Below, in pieces: positions 17,963 to 25,272 of a DNA stretch of 64,000 nt (positions within the stretch are counted from its first letter, which is position 1; each line of letters begins with the position of its first letter). Below the pieces are notes generated by a model. It searched no databases. It was not told the DNA's origin and was given only the letters and a program-made list of their open reading frames with translations. The position numbers were made by a program, and so were the translations under genes. The stretch comes from Chitinophagaceae bacterium (GTDB lineage Bacteria; Bacteroidota; Bacteroidia; Chitinophagales; Chitinophagaceae), in contig JADKKA010000018.1 in assembly GCA_016720745.1 (NCBI GenBank), forward strand, positions 1,364,001-1,428,000. Reading direction: 5' to 3'.

Positions 17963-18220
17963 ATGTCTGTTGTTAAAGTAATTGAACTCATCGCTTCTTC
18001 AGAAATAGGATTTGATGATGCCGTTCAGCAGGCCGTGACAGAAGCATCCAAAACCATCCGTAATGTTGATTCAGTATGGGTGAAGGATATGAAAGTTCAT
18101 GTGAAAGATGGCAAGATCAAAACCTATGGTGTGATCTGTAAAGTTTCTTTCCGGCTGGATGATGAAAAGACAAAGAAGAAAGAAAAGAAAGAGAAAAAAC
18201 AGAAGAAAGAAAAGGAATAA
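17963..18220 (+). CDS. Dodecin family flavin-binding protein with charged tail
   Basis: Small protein of 85 residues. Residues 1-68 match dodecin, a dodecameric flavin-storage protein: VVKVIELIASSEIGFDDAVQ, EASKTIRNVDSVWVKDM and the C-terminal strand TYGVICKVSFRLDD. The tryptophan at the expected flavin-stacking position is present. Residues 69-85 are an unusual Lys/Glu-only extension (KTKKKEKKEKKQKKEKE) that dodecins normally lack. It stands alone, followed by a clear terminator. Confidence 0.9.
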   Translation: MSVVKVIELIASSEIGFDDAVQQAVTEASKTIRNVDSVWVKDMKVHVKDGKIKTYGVICKVSFRLDDEKTKKKEKKEKKQKKEKE

Positions 18221-18237
18221 TAAAATAATCGAATCCT

Positions 18238-18261
18238 ACCTGTCAGCCGGCAGGTTTTTTT
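18238..18261 (+). terminator. Rho-independent terminator of dodecin gene
   Basis: Stem ACCTGTC / GGCAGGT with one G-U pair, loop AGCC and seven T, 18 bp after the stop codon. Confidence 0.85.
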
Positions 18262-18292
18262 ATGCCGGATCATCAGCAGTAAATGTACAGGC

Positions 18293-18931
18293 ATGTCTAC
18301 CCAGTTTCTAACCATTATTGATATACTTGGCACGATTTCATTTGCCGTATCCGGTGCATTTCTGGCGATGGAAAAAAAGCTGGATCCATTTGGGGTACTG
18401 GTCCTGGCCTTTGTAACTGCGATTGGTGGTGGAACCCTGCGTGATATCCTGATTGGTAACCTGCCCGTGAGCTGGATGAGAAATGAAACAGCCACCATTG
18501 TTATTTTCAGTTCGGCAATTGCTACGATGTTCTTTGGCCGTTATCTGCGGCACCTGACCACCACCCTTTTTTTGTTTGATGCACTGGGTCTGGGATTATT
18601 TACGATAGTAGGCATCAAACTGGGGATGGAAAAACATTTCAGCATGGGAGTCTGCATCGCCCTCGGTACGATTACCGCCTGTTTTGGCGGCGTGGTGAGA
18701 GATGTTTTATTAAATCATATTCCCTTGTTGTTCCGGAAAGAAATTTATGCCATGGCCTGTATTGCCGGGGGAATAGTTTATTTCGGCCTGCTGAAATGTT
18801 CAATTGACGGGGATATGGTGACCGTACTCTCCATCCTCTTTATTTTTATAATCAGGCTGCTGGCTGTGAAATGGAAATGGTCTCTGCCCCGGTTTTATGA
18901 ACGAAAACCTTCCAAAGAACCTGATCTATAA
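18293..18931 (+). CDS. Trimeric intracellular cation (TRIC) channel family protein
   Basis: A 212-residue, seven-helix inner-membrane protein of the UPF0126/TRIC family. The two internally repeated glycine motifs are present: AFVTAIGGGTLRDILIG near 40-57 and LGTITACFGGVVRDVLLN near 124-141; each repeat is three helices and helix 7 closes the fold. Bacterial members conduct K+ or Na+; a physiological role here is not evident. It is followed after 65 bp by phzF-like and GRAM genes on the same strand. Confidence 0.92.
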   Translation: MSTQFLTIIDILGTISFAVSGAFLAMEKKLDPFGVLVLAFVTAIGGGTLRDILIGNLPVSWMRNETATIVIFSSAIATMFFGRYLRHLTTTLFLFDALGLGLFTIVGIKLGMEKHFSMGVCIALGTITACFGGVVRDVLLNHIPLLFRKEIYAMACIAGGIVYFGLLKCSIDGDMVTVLSILFIFIIRLLAVKWKWSLPRFYERKPSKEPDL

Positions 18932-18996
18932 CAAATGCTGCGATCTGCTATGCTTACCGCTGATCAGGCCGCTTTAGTTTTATAAAAAAATAATTT

Positions 18997-19800
18997 ATGA
19001 CGATTTACCAGATTGATGCATTTACGAACCGCTTGTTTGCCGGAAACCCGGCGGCAGTGGTTCCTTTAAAGAAATGGCCGGAGGATTTACTGATGCAGCA
19101 AATTGCCATGGAGAACAACCTGGCGGAAACTGCTTTTTTTGTTCCTTCTGCTACAAGTGGAGTGGATTATGACATACGCTGGTTCACACCTGCCCTGGAG
19201 ATCAATCTCTGTGGACATGCCACCCTGGCATCAGCTTATGTTTTGCTGGAAATCCTGAAAGAAAAAAAGAAAAAAGTCGTTTTTAGTTCAAAGAGCGGAT
19301 TACTGACCGTCACCCGCAATAAAGAACGGCTGGATATGGATTTCCCTTCCTGGAAACCGGAAAGAACAGAAGTTTACCCGGCAGCTTTGCTGACTTCATT
19401 GGGGAATCCTGAAATCGCCGGTATTTACCAACACAGGGAATACATTGTGGAATTACTGGATGAAGAAGCAGTCAAAAATTGCCGGCCTGATTTCTCAATA
19501 ATGAAACAGGTTGACCGGATGGTAATCATTACTGCACCCGGTAAGAAAGTTGATTTTGTCTCCCGTTTCTTTGCCCCCAATGCCGGGATTGATGAAGACC
19601 CGGTTACCGGATCGGCACATTCTCAATTGATTCCTTTCTGGGCGGAGAAACTGGGTAAGAAAAAGATGCAGGCCCGGCAGTTATCGGCGAGGGGAGGAGA
19701 TGTATATTGTGAGCAATTAAATAAGGAAAGAGTAATCATGGGCGGACAATGTGTTTTTTATATGAAAGGACGATTTACCACCCCTACACCCCAAAAATAA
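18997..19800 (+). CDS. PhzF family isomerase
   Basis: A 267-residue PhzF/diaminopimelate-epimerase-fold protein: YQIDAFTNRLFAGNPAAVV at the N-terminus, the catalytic-Glu region NNLAETAFFVP, IRWFTPALEINLCGHATLASA, and the second-domain motif GIDEDPVTGSAHSQLIPFWA. Such enzymes isomerise small cyclic or amino-acid substrates; phenazine biosynthesis itself is not suggested as no other phz genes are near. It precedes a GRAM-domain gene by 3 bp, so they are probably co-transcribed. Confidence 0.93.
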   Translation: MTIYQIDAFTNRLFAGNPAAVVPLKKWPEDLLMQQIAMENNLAETAFFVPSATSGVDYDIRWFTPALEINLCGHATLASAYVLLEILKEKKKKVVFSSKSGLLTVTRNKERLDMDFPSWKPERTEVYPAALLTSLGNPEIAGIYQHREYIVELLDEEAVKNCRPDFSIMKQVDRMVIITAPGKKVDFVSRFFAPNAGIDEDPVTGSAHSQLIPFWAEKLGKKKMQARQLSARGGDVYCEQLNKERVIMGGQCVFYMKGRFTTPTPQK

Positions 19801-19803
19801 AAT

Positions 19804-20163
19804 ATGTCAAAATTCCCATTCACACTGCAGGAAGGAGAAACCATCATCGATACCTGGACCCTGATCTATATTCCTCCGGGAGGTGGAAAATACAATGGCA
19901 AACTAACGGTAACCAATAAACGATTACTCTACGATGCGAAGTATGATATTTCGGCAAAGGGCTTACTCTCCGAAGCCATGTTTGTGCATTGGGGAAGTGA
20001 AGGCTACCTGACCATCCGGAAGAATGAGATCGCCCAGGTCAATACCGAAAAAAGTTTCCTGGCCAAAAAGGTTGTTCTCACGCTTACCGATGGCTCCACC
20101 CATATCTTTAATTACGGGGTTTTGAACATTGATAAAGTGGCCGCTGCGATCAGTAGCCGGTAG
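19804..20163 (+). CDS. GRAM/PH-like domain protein
   Basis: A 119-residue cytosolic protein made of one GRAM/PH-like beta domain: an opening LQEGETIIDTW, the strand pair GKLTVTNKRLLYDAKYD typical of GRAM domains, and a closing strand/helix (VVLTLTDGSTHIFNYG, then the helix DKVAAAISSR). In other proteins this fold binds lipids or peptides; no role can be assigned here. Converges with the DCC gene, only 2 bp apart. Confidence 0.75.
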   Translation: MSKFPFTLQEGETIIDTWTLIYIPPGGGKYNGKLTVTNKRLLYDAKYDISAKGLLSEAMFVHWGSEGYLTIRKNEIAQVNTEKSFLAKKVVLTLTDGSTHIFNYGVLNIDKVAAAISSR

Positions 20164-20165
20164 TA

Positions 20166-20567
20166 TCAATCCAGAAATCTATCCCTGATATCGGGAGAGG
20201 GAATCATACAACTGTCTTTCTTGCCAAACCACCGGTACCGGTTGCGGGCAATCCACTTGTAAAAGGGCTGGCTGATGAATGCCGGAATGATGATCAGTCC
20301 GTATAATAATTTAACCGGCCAGCGCAGGTACCTGCAAATACGGATACCGGCCCGGGCATAGGTATAGGCTTTATTATTGTCTATAAAAACAAGGGTGTCT
20401 GCATCGGGGGAAATGCCAAATTGTTTGAACAGGGTTTGTCCGGTTTCCGATTGCAGCGGGGCGAATTTCAAACGGGCGTTAGGGTCATTCCGAATCGCAA
20501 AATTGACCATCCGGTTACAGTAATTACAAACACCATCAAAAAGCACAACCGGGCCTGATAATTGCAT
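20166..20567 (-). CDS. DCC family thiol-disulfide oxidoreductase-like protein
   Basis: A 133-residue protein of the DUF393/DCC family, named for the DxxCxxC motif seen here as LFDGVCNYCNRMV (Cys near 15 and 18). A thioredoxin-like fold follows (FAPLQSETGQTLFKQFGI, DTLVFIDNNKAY), then a hydrophobic segment LLYGLIIIPAFIS and a basic C-terminus (RNRYRWFGKKDSC). Predicted redox activity is based on the motif only. Confidence 0.88.
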   Translation of the reverse strand: MQLSGPVVLFDGVCNYCNRMVNFAIRNDPNARLKFAPLQSETGQTLFKQFGISPDADTLVFIDNNKAYTYARAGIRICRYLRWPVKLLYGLIIIPAFISQPFYKWIARNRYRWFGKKDSCMIPSPDIRDRFLD

Positions 20568-20571
20568 GCAA

Positions 20572-20579
20572 CAAAGTTA
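20572..20579 (-). promoter_or_regulatory. -7 promoter box of DCC gene, predicts leaderless mRNA
   Basis: Minus-strand TAACTTTG, an exact TAnnTTTG match, ends 4 nt before the ATG. Confidence 0.5.
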
Positions 20580-20623
20580 ACGAACCTCCATTCGGTTTTT
20601 TTTGTAATTTTTACAGGCCATAC

Positions 20624-22816
20624 ATGAAGACATATTTTTTAACCGGGATGTTTTTTTTACAATCCCTGATCCTATTGTCACAACCTGCAGCTACAACAGC
20701 CAACATCAGCCAGTTGCAGCAGGAGGCTGACCGGCATATTCAACGTGGCTATTTTGATTCTGCTAAGACCACTCTGGAAAAAATCATCCACACCGCTTCA
20801 AACGGAAAAAACAAAAGAGCGGAAGCGGCTGCTTTGCAGCAATTGGCGGATATGATGCAGCAAACAGGCAGGCTGAGGGAGATGAGAAAATATGATTCTT
20901 CCCTTTTACAAATTGCCCAGCAGTTAAAAGACACAGCGGGCTTGATTGCCGTATACAATCGCAACGGGGTTTATTACCAGGAAATGGGAAAGAAAGAAGA
21001 AGCAGAAACTAATTACAAACTGGCCCTGGGACTTGGTTTGGAAAAAGCGCAATCTGAAAAAACTGCAGAAGTATATAGTAACCTGGGTTCCGTAGCGCTC
21101 TCCATTGGAGAAAAGGACAAAGCCATCGACTGGTTCTTCCGGGCACTCCGTTTATTTGAACAAAACGGCCAGGAAAAAGGGATGGGGGAAACCTATAGCA
21201 ATATTTCATCTGTTTATTACCTGATGGGCAAAACAGATGATGCCATTGCCTATCAGCAAAAAAGCATCACACAAAGAGAAAAAATCAATGACCGAACCGG
21301 GCTGGTGGTTACCTATGTGAATGTGGGTCAGTTATTCATTCTGAAAAACAATATGCCCCAGTCGCTGCAATATTTACAAAAGGCTGTACAATATGCGGAG
21401 GAACTGAAGAACCCCCGCCTGATGGCTACCGCATACTCTGGCATGACGGCTTATGCCGGCAGGAATAAAGCATATAATGAAGCCCTTGAATGGCAAAATA
21501 AAGCGATCCGGATTTTTGAAGAGATGGGCAATAAACAGGTATTATCCAGACTCTATGTATCAGCCGGGAATATGGCCAATGCCACACAGGATTCGGTGGC
21601 TGCTGACAGCCTCTACCGCAAAGCATTGACGCTGTCCCGCGAACTGGCTAACAAAGAAAATATCGGGAACGCCTATGAAAAGATGAGTAATTTTTACCTG
21701 GCCAGGAAAAATTATGCGGCAGCCTACGACAACTATAAAAACTATATCCTTTACCGGGATAGTATGAATGCCAATAGTACTTTGTCTAAAATTGAAGAAA
21801 TCAGGACAAAATATGAAACCGAAAAAAAGGATAACGAGATCAGCCGGCTCAGTACCCTGCAAAGACTCCGGGAGCTGGAAATAGAAAAACAAAATGCGGT
21901 GATTGCCGGGAACCTGCTGGAGGCAAAACAAAAACAAAATGAAATTGACCTGCTCTCCCAGTCAAAAGAATTACAGGATGCCCGGATTGCCAGTCAGGAA
22001 GAGGAACTGGTGAAAAAAGAACTGATCGCCACTGCCAGTAAGCAGCAACTGGAGCTGGCAGAAAAGGAAAAACAATTACAGGAAAAAGAAATCAGTAATC
22101 AGCGAACCTTCCGTAATCTGCTGCTGGGTTTACTGATTTTGGCCCTTTTACTCGGGTACGCATTTTTTAACCGCTACCAGCTGAAGAAAAAACTCGAACA
22201 GCAGAAAAATCTGCTGGCCATGCGGAATTCCATCAGCCAGGATTTACATGATGATATCGGTGCATCACTTAGTAATATCAATATCCTGAATGAACTGGCA
22301 AGACGCAACCTGGAGCAACCGGAAAAATCAAAAGAATATCTTTCCAGGGCATCAGAAGATATTCAGCGGATCAGTGAATCCCTTTCAGATATCGTCTGGA
22401 ATATCAATCCCAAATACGATGAAATTGATAATCTGTTTATCCGCATGAAACGATATGCTGCTGATATGCTGGATGGCAAACAGATCAGCGGGAGCTTTGA
22501 TTTTCCTCCGGCAGGTGAAAAAATTAATCTCAGCATGACCCGCAGGAGAGACCTCTATCTTGTTTTTAAGGAAGCAGTGAATAACCTGGTCAAATACTCC
22601 GCTGCTACAGAAGCAAGCATCAGTCTCCGTACAGCAGGCAATGAAATCATCCTGCAGGTAAAGGACAATGGAAAGGGTTTTGATAAAGAATTGGTGAAAT
22701 CAGGGAACGGACTGGCTAATATGCAACAAAGGGCCCTGACAGAACAAGGGCAATGCAGGATTGAATCCACACCCGGTAAGGGAACCCTGGTGGAACTGCG
22801 GATGAAAACCGGGTAA
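20624..22816 (+). CDS. TPR-containing sensor histidine kinase (NarL/DegS type)
   Basis: A 730-residue membrane kinase. After a signal peptide (MKTYFLTGMFFLQSLILLS) come about eight tetratricopeptide repeats (roughly 30-390), a coiled coil (390-490), one transmembrane helix near 499-515 (NLLLGLLILALLLGYAFF), a HisKA_3 box with phosphoacceptor His542 in QDLHDDIGASLSNI, and a HATPase domain (VFKEAVNNLVKYS; DNGKGFD at 681-687; GLANMQQR). The TPR domain would be periplasmic. It lies 59 bp upstream of a LuxR-type response regulator, its probable partner; the signal sensed is unknown. Confidence 0.93.
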   Translation: MKTYFLTGMFFLQSLILLSQPAATTANISQLQQEADRHIQRGYFDSAKTTLEKIIHTASNGKNKRAEAAALQQLADMMQQTGRLREMRKYDSSLLQIAQQLKDTAGLIAVYNRNGVYYQEMGKKEEAETNYKLALGLGLEKAQSEKTAEVYSNLGSVALSIGEKDKAIDWFFRALRLFEQNGQEKGMGETYSNISSVYYLMGKTDDAIAYQQKSITQREKINDRTGLVVTYVNVGQLFILKNNMPQSLQYLQKAVQYAEELKNPRLMATAYSGMTAYAGRNKAYNEALEWQNKAIRIFEEMGNKQVLSRLYVSAGNMANATQDSVAADSLYRKALTLSRELANKENIGNAYEKMSNFYLARKNYAAAYDNYKNYILYRDSMNANSTLSKIEEIRTKYETEKKDNEISRLSTLQRLRELEIEKQNAVIAGNLLEAKQKQNEIDLLSQSKELQDARIASQEEELVKKELIATASKQQLELAEKEKQLQEKEISNQRTFRNLLLGLLILALLLGYAFFNRYQLKKKLEQQKNLLAMRNSISQDLHDDIGASLSNINILNELARRNLEQPEKSKEYLSRASEDIQRISESLSDIVWNINPKYDEIDNLFIRMKRYAADMLDGKQISGSFDFPPAGEKINLSMTRRRDLYLVFKEAVNNLVKYSAATEASISLRTAGNEIILQVKDNGKGFDKELVKSGNGLANMQQRALTEQGQCRIESTPGKGTLVELRMKTG

Positions 22817-22821
22817 ATAAA

Positions 22822-22840
22822 TACTACCCGATTGTGTAAT
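22822..22840 (+). promoter_or_regulatory. 19-nt shared element upstream of response regulator
   Basis: TACTACCCGATTGTGTAAT occurs here and again, identical, at 23617-23635. It ends 22 nt before the -7 box of the regulator gene, the place where an activator would bind. Probable operator of the adjacent two-component system. Confidence 0.6.
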
Positions 22841-22862
22841 ACCAGCGGGGATATAAAAAATC

Positions 22863-22870
22863 TATATTTG
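22863..22870 (+). promoter_or_regulatory. -7 promoter box of response regulator
   Basis: TATATTTG, exact match to TAnnTTTG, 5 nt before the ATG. There is no TTG at normal -33 spacing, consistent with an activator-dependent promoter and a leaderless transcript. Confidence 0.6.
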
Positions 22871-22875
22871 AAGCA

Positions 22876-23517
22876 ATGGCATATCGGGTTTTGATTTATG
22901 AGGATAATCACCGGCTCCGGCAATCCCTGGAAATCCTGCTCAATGATGAGCAGCTTTTTAAAGTGGCAGGGGCGTTTCCGGATTGCAATAAGGCCGCTGA
23001 AGAAGTGATCGGAATGGCCGCGGAACTGGTGGTGATGGATATTGATATGCCCGGTATCGGGGGAGTGGAAGGGGTAAAACAGATCAAACAGGCTGCACCA
23101 CTTACTAAAGTAGTGATGCATACCATGTTTGATGATGATAACCGCATCTTTGATTCCATTTGCGCCGGTGCGGACGGATACCTGCTCAAGAATACTTCAC
23201 CCATGCAGTTGATTACTGCCCTGCAGGAAGTGATGCAGGGCGGGGCACCAATGAGTCCCTTTGTAGCCCAAAAAGTATTTCAGTTTTTCCGTAACCAGCA
23301 ACAACCGGTCAGCGATTTTAACCTGACGAACCGGGAAACCATGATTCTGGAACTGCTGGTAAAAGGAAATTCCTATAAAATGATTGCAGATAAAAGCAAT
23401 GTCACCATTGATACGGTGAAAAAGCATCTCCAGAATATTTACCACAAGCTCCATGTGAATTGCGGCACTGAAGCCGTAGCCAAGGCCCTGCAGCATAAAA
23501 TCATCAGGCTGGATTAA
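22876..23517 (+). CDS. LuxR/NarL family response regulator
   Basis: A 213-residue two-component regulator. Receiver domain: acidic pair E9/D10, phosphoacceptor D55 in VVMDIDMPG, and conserved K105 in GYLLKNTSP. C-terminal LuxR-type helix-turn-helix: LTNRETMILELLVKGNSYKM followed by ADKSNVTIDTVKKHLQNIYH. Partner kinase is the preceding gene. Its own promoter and the upstream region of the next, secreted-protein genes share a 19-nt element, so it probably controls itself and those genes. Confidence 0.95.
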   Translation: MAYRVLIYEDNHRLRQSLEILLNDEQLFKVAGAFPDCNKAAEEVIGMAAELVVMDIDMPGIGGVEGVKQIKQAAPLTKVVMHTMFDDDNRIFDSICAGADGYLLKNTSPMQLITALQEVMQGGAPMSPFVAQKVFQFFRNQQQPVSDFNLTNRETMILELLVKGNSYKMIADKSNVTIDTVKKHLQNIYHKLHVNCGTEAVAKALQHKIIRLD

Positions 23518-23616
23518 TCCGCTATTTATTTTCTCCGATCTGTCGCCTGTTGATGTCTGCTTTTTCATCCGCAAGGCTGCTTGCAGCTGTCTACCGCAAA
23601 GAATTTCCTGCTCCAC

Positions 23617-23635
23617 TACTACCCGATTGTGTAAT
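23617..23635 (+). promoter_or_regulatory. Second copy of the 19-nt shared element
   Basis: Identical to 22822-22840 (TACTACCCGATTGTGTAAT). About 22 nt downstream is a weak -7-like TGAATTTT (23657-23664), so the spacing seen upstream of the regulator gene is roughly kept. It lies 90 nt before the first gene of the secreted module. Confidence 0.55.
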
Positions 23636-23725
23636 TGACTTGTATGAATGGGTTGCTGAATTTTACGGAACCATTTATAAGATGGATTCGTATTCCTTCT
23701 CATGCAATTATCAAATACAACCAAT

Positions 23726-24709
23726 ATGAAAAATGTAATCTTGTTTTTTATGCTGTTTATTTCATTGGGCAGCATCCATTCCCAAAAGCCTGATACGGCC
23801 AAAATCATTCAAAAGTATATTGATAAGGGGCCGATTATCGGGGTATTAAATGAGGTCAGTGATATTGAAGTGTTCGAGTATCCCAAGTTCAAGGGAAGAA
23901 CCGGAAAGTTCCGTTGGGAGAACGGCAAACTGGTTCCACCATTTAAACCAGGTAATGTTTCTTTCCGGGTTCCGGAAGGCAAAATTGTTTATATCCGCAG
24001 ATGTATCAGCGATTTCCCTGATGAGTCGGCCTATACTGGTTCAGTGGCCTCTGCAGATCTCTCCAAAGTTTGCGGAATTCGTTCTGATGACCTGGTGTAT
24101 ATCTATGTTCAGTTCAACGGGATTTCCACAACTATTCATAATAATGACTGCAAGCGTTTCTTCGGCAGCCTGAAAGTAAAAATGTATGAATCAGCTCCTG
24201 ATGGAGCAGCACAGGTGTTGTTGCCGATGACAGCGCCAGCCACATTCAGGCCCGACGCTTTTACTTTCCAGGCATTCTCTCATCCCAGTTCTGCATCAGC
24301 GCCGAGATTGGGGAACCTCGTACATAATGGTAACCCGGTTACACCGGCACCCAGTGCGGTGGTATATATTACCGGTGGTGGTGGTGAAGCCGTTGCCAAA
24401 TATGCCATTGGTGCCAGTGCGGTCCGCGACAGAAGGGCAGGATTGACCATCAATGCAGACCTGGGTTCTGCGCACAAAACCTGCGATCTCTGTGATGATT
24501 TCTCTTCCAATGTGCGGATGACGGCTCCGGTTAATAAATCTTTTCCTTTCAACCGGGCGGATACTGATGGAAGAACCCTGAATGCTGCCAATAATCACCT
24601 GACGATGGGACCATTAAAAGCACGTGGTTCCCGTGATGGATATGCCATTACCGCATCCGGAGGAACCTTTCTTGATTTTTATGCGCATTTCACTGTAATT
24701 GGTTTGTAA
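23726..24709 (+). CDS. Secreted protein with beta/gamma-crystallin-like segment
   Basis: Unassigned secreted protein of 327 residues. I start at ATG 23726 because MKNVILFFMLFISLGSIHSQ is a clean signal peptide. Residues ~48-65 (IEVFEYPKFKGRTGKFRW) fit the beta/gamma-crystallin Greek-key pattern (aromatic-rich, FxG), with a second possible half further on; this is a by-eye resemblance. The C-terminal ~150 residues contain GGGGEAVAKYAIGASAVRD, a CDLCDD pair and an ending strand-rich segment of no known family. It is the first gene after the second 19-nt element and precedes CARDB and subtilase genes. Confidence 0.75.
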   Translation: MKNVILFFMLFISLGSIHSQKPDTAKIIQKYIDKGPIIGVLNEVSDIEVFEYPKFKGRTGKFRWENGKLVPPFKPGNVSFRVPEGKIVYIRRCISDFPDESAYTGSVASADLSKVCGIRSDDLVYIYVQFNGISTTIHNNDCKRFFGSLKVKMYESAPDGAAQVLLPMTAPATFRPDAFTFQAFSHPSSASAPRLGNLVHNGNPVTPAPSAVVYITGGGGEAVAKYAIGASAVRDRRAGLTINADLGSAHKTCDLCDDFSSNVRMTAPVNKSFPFNRADTDGRTLNAANNHLTMGPLKARGSRDGYAITASGGTFLDFYAHFTVIGL

Positions 24710-24773
24710 GAACTAGCTGAAAACAGGAGATGAAAATCTGATCGCCACTCCAATTTTACCAAACTGTAACCTG

Positions 24774-25244
24774 ATGAACCGGCTGTTGCTATTATATTTT
24801 TCTGTTTTTTTTCTGGTGGCTTCGCCCGGGATCAGTCCGGCCCAGTCCCGTACTGTTCAAGCGGATTTGAGGGTAGAAGAATTGAGCCTGGTGTCGGTTA
24901 CCCGTGATGCAATAAAAAAAATGGTTTGTATCCAGGTACTGATCCGGGTTAAAAATATCGGGCAGGGCCCCAGTGGAGAATACCAGATTGCAGGTTATTA
25001 CAGTAGTACCACCGGAAGCCACAAAGAATCAAGAATCAATGATGCGATCATTGCGCCGGCAACAGCCCCGGGTGCCTCCTTTGTAAAAGTGTATCGCTTC
25101 ATGGAACCGGAGAATGAAATCAGGAATGGCTTTTTTGAATTCAGGATTAAAGCAGATGACCGGAACAGGGTCATCGAGTCAGATGAAACAAATAATTATT
25201 CAACAACGATCCGGTTAGAAATACCACAGGAAAAATCAAAATGA
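24774..25244 (+). CDS. Secreted CARDB-domain protein
   Basis: A 156-residue secreted protein: signal peptide LLLLYFSVFFLVASPGISPAQ, then one CARDB-type immunoglobulin-like domain (DLRVEELSLVS, IRVKNIGQGPSGEY, and the typical closing RNRVIESDETNNYSTTIRLE, where ESDETNNYS is the family hallmark). CARDB domains mediate adhesion or protein contacts outside the cell. It is 28 bp upstream of the subtilase gene and likely shares its transcript. Confidence 0.85.
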   Translation: MNRLLLLYFSVFFLVASPGISPAQSRTVQADLRVEELSLVSVTRDAIKKMVCIQVLIRVKNIGQGPSGEYQIAGYYSSTTGSHKESRINDAIIAPATAPGASFVKVYRFMEPENEIRNGFFEFRIKADDRNRVIESDETNNYSTTIRLEIPQEKSK

Positions 25245-25272
25245 TTTACCACAATCATCAAATAAGAGTACA

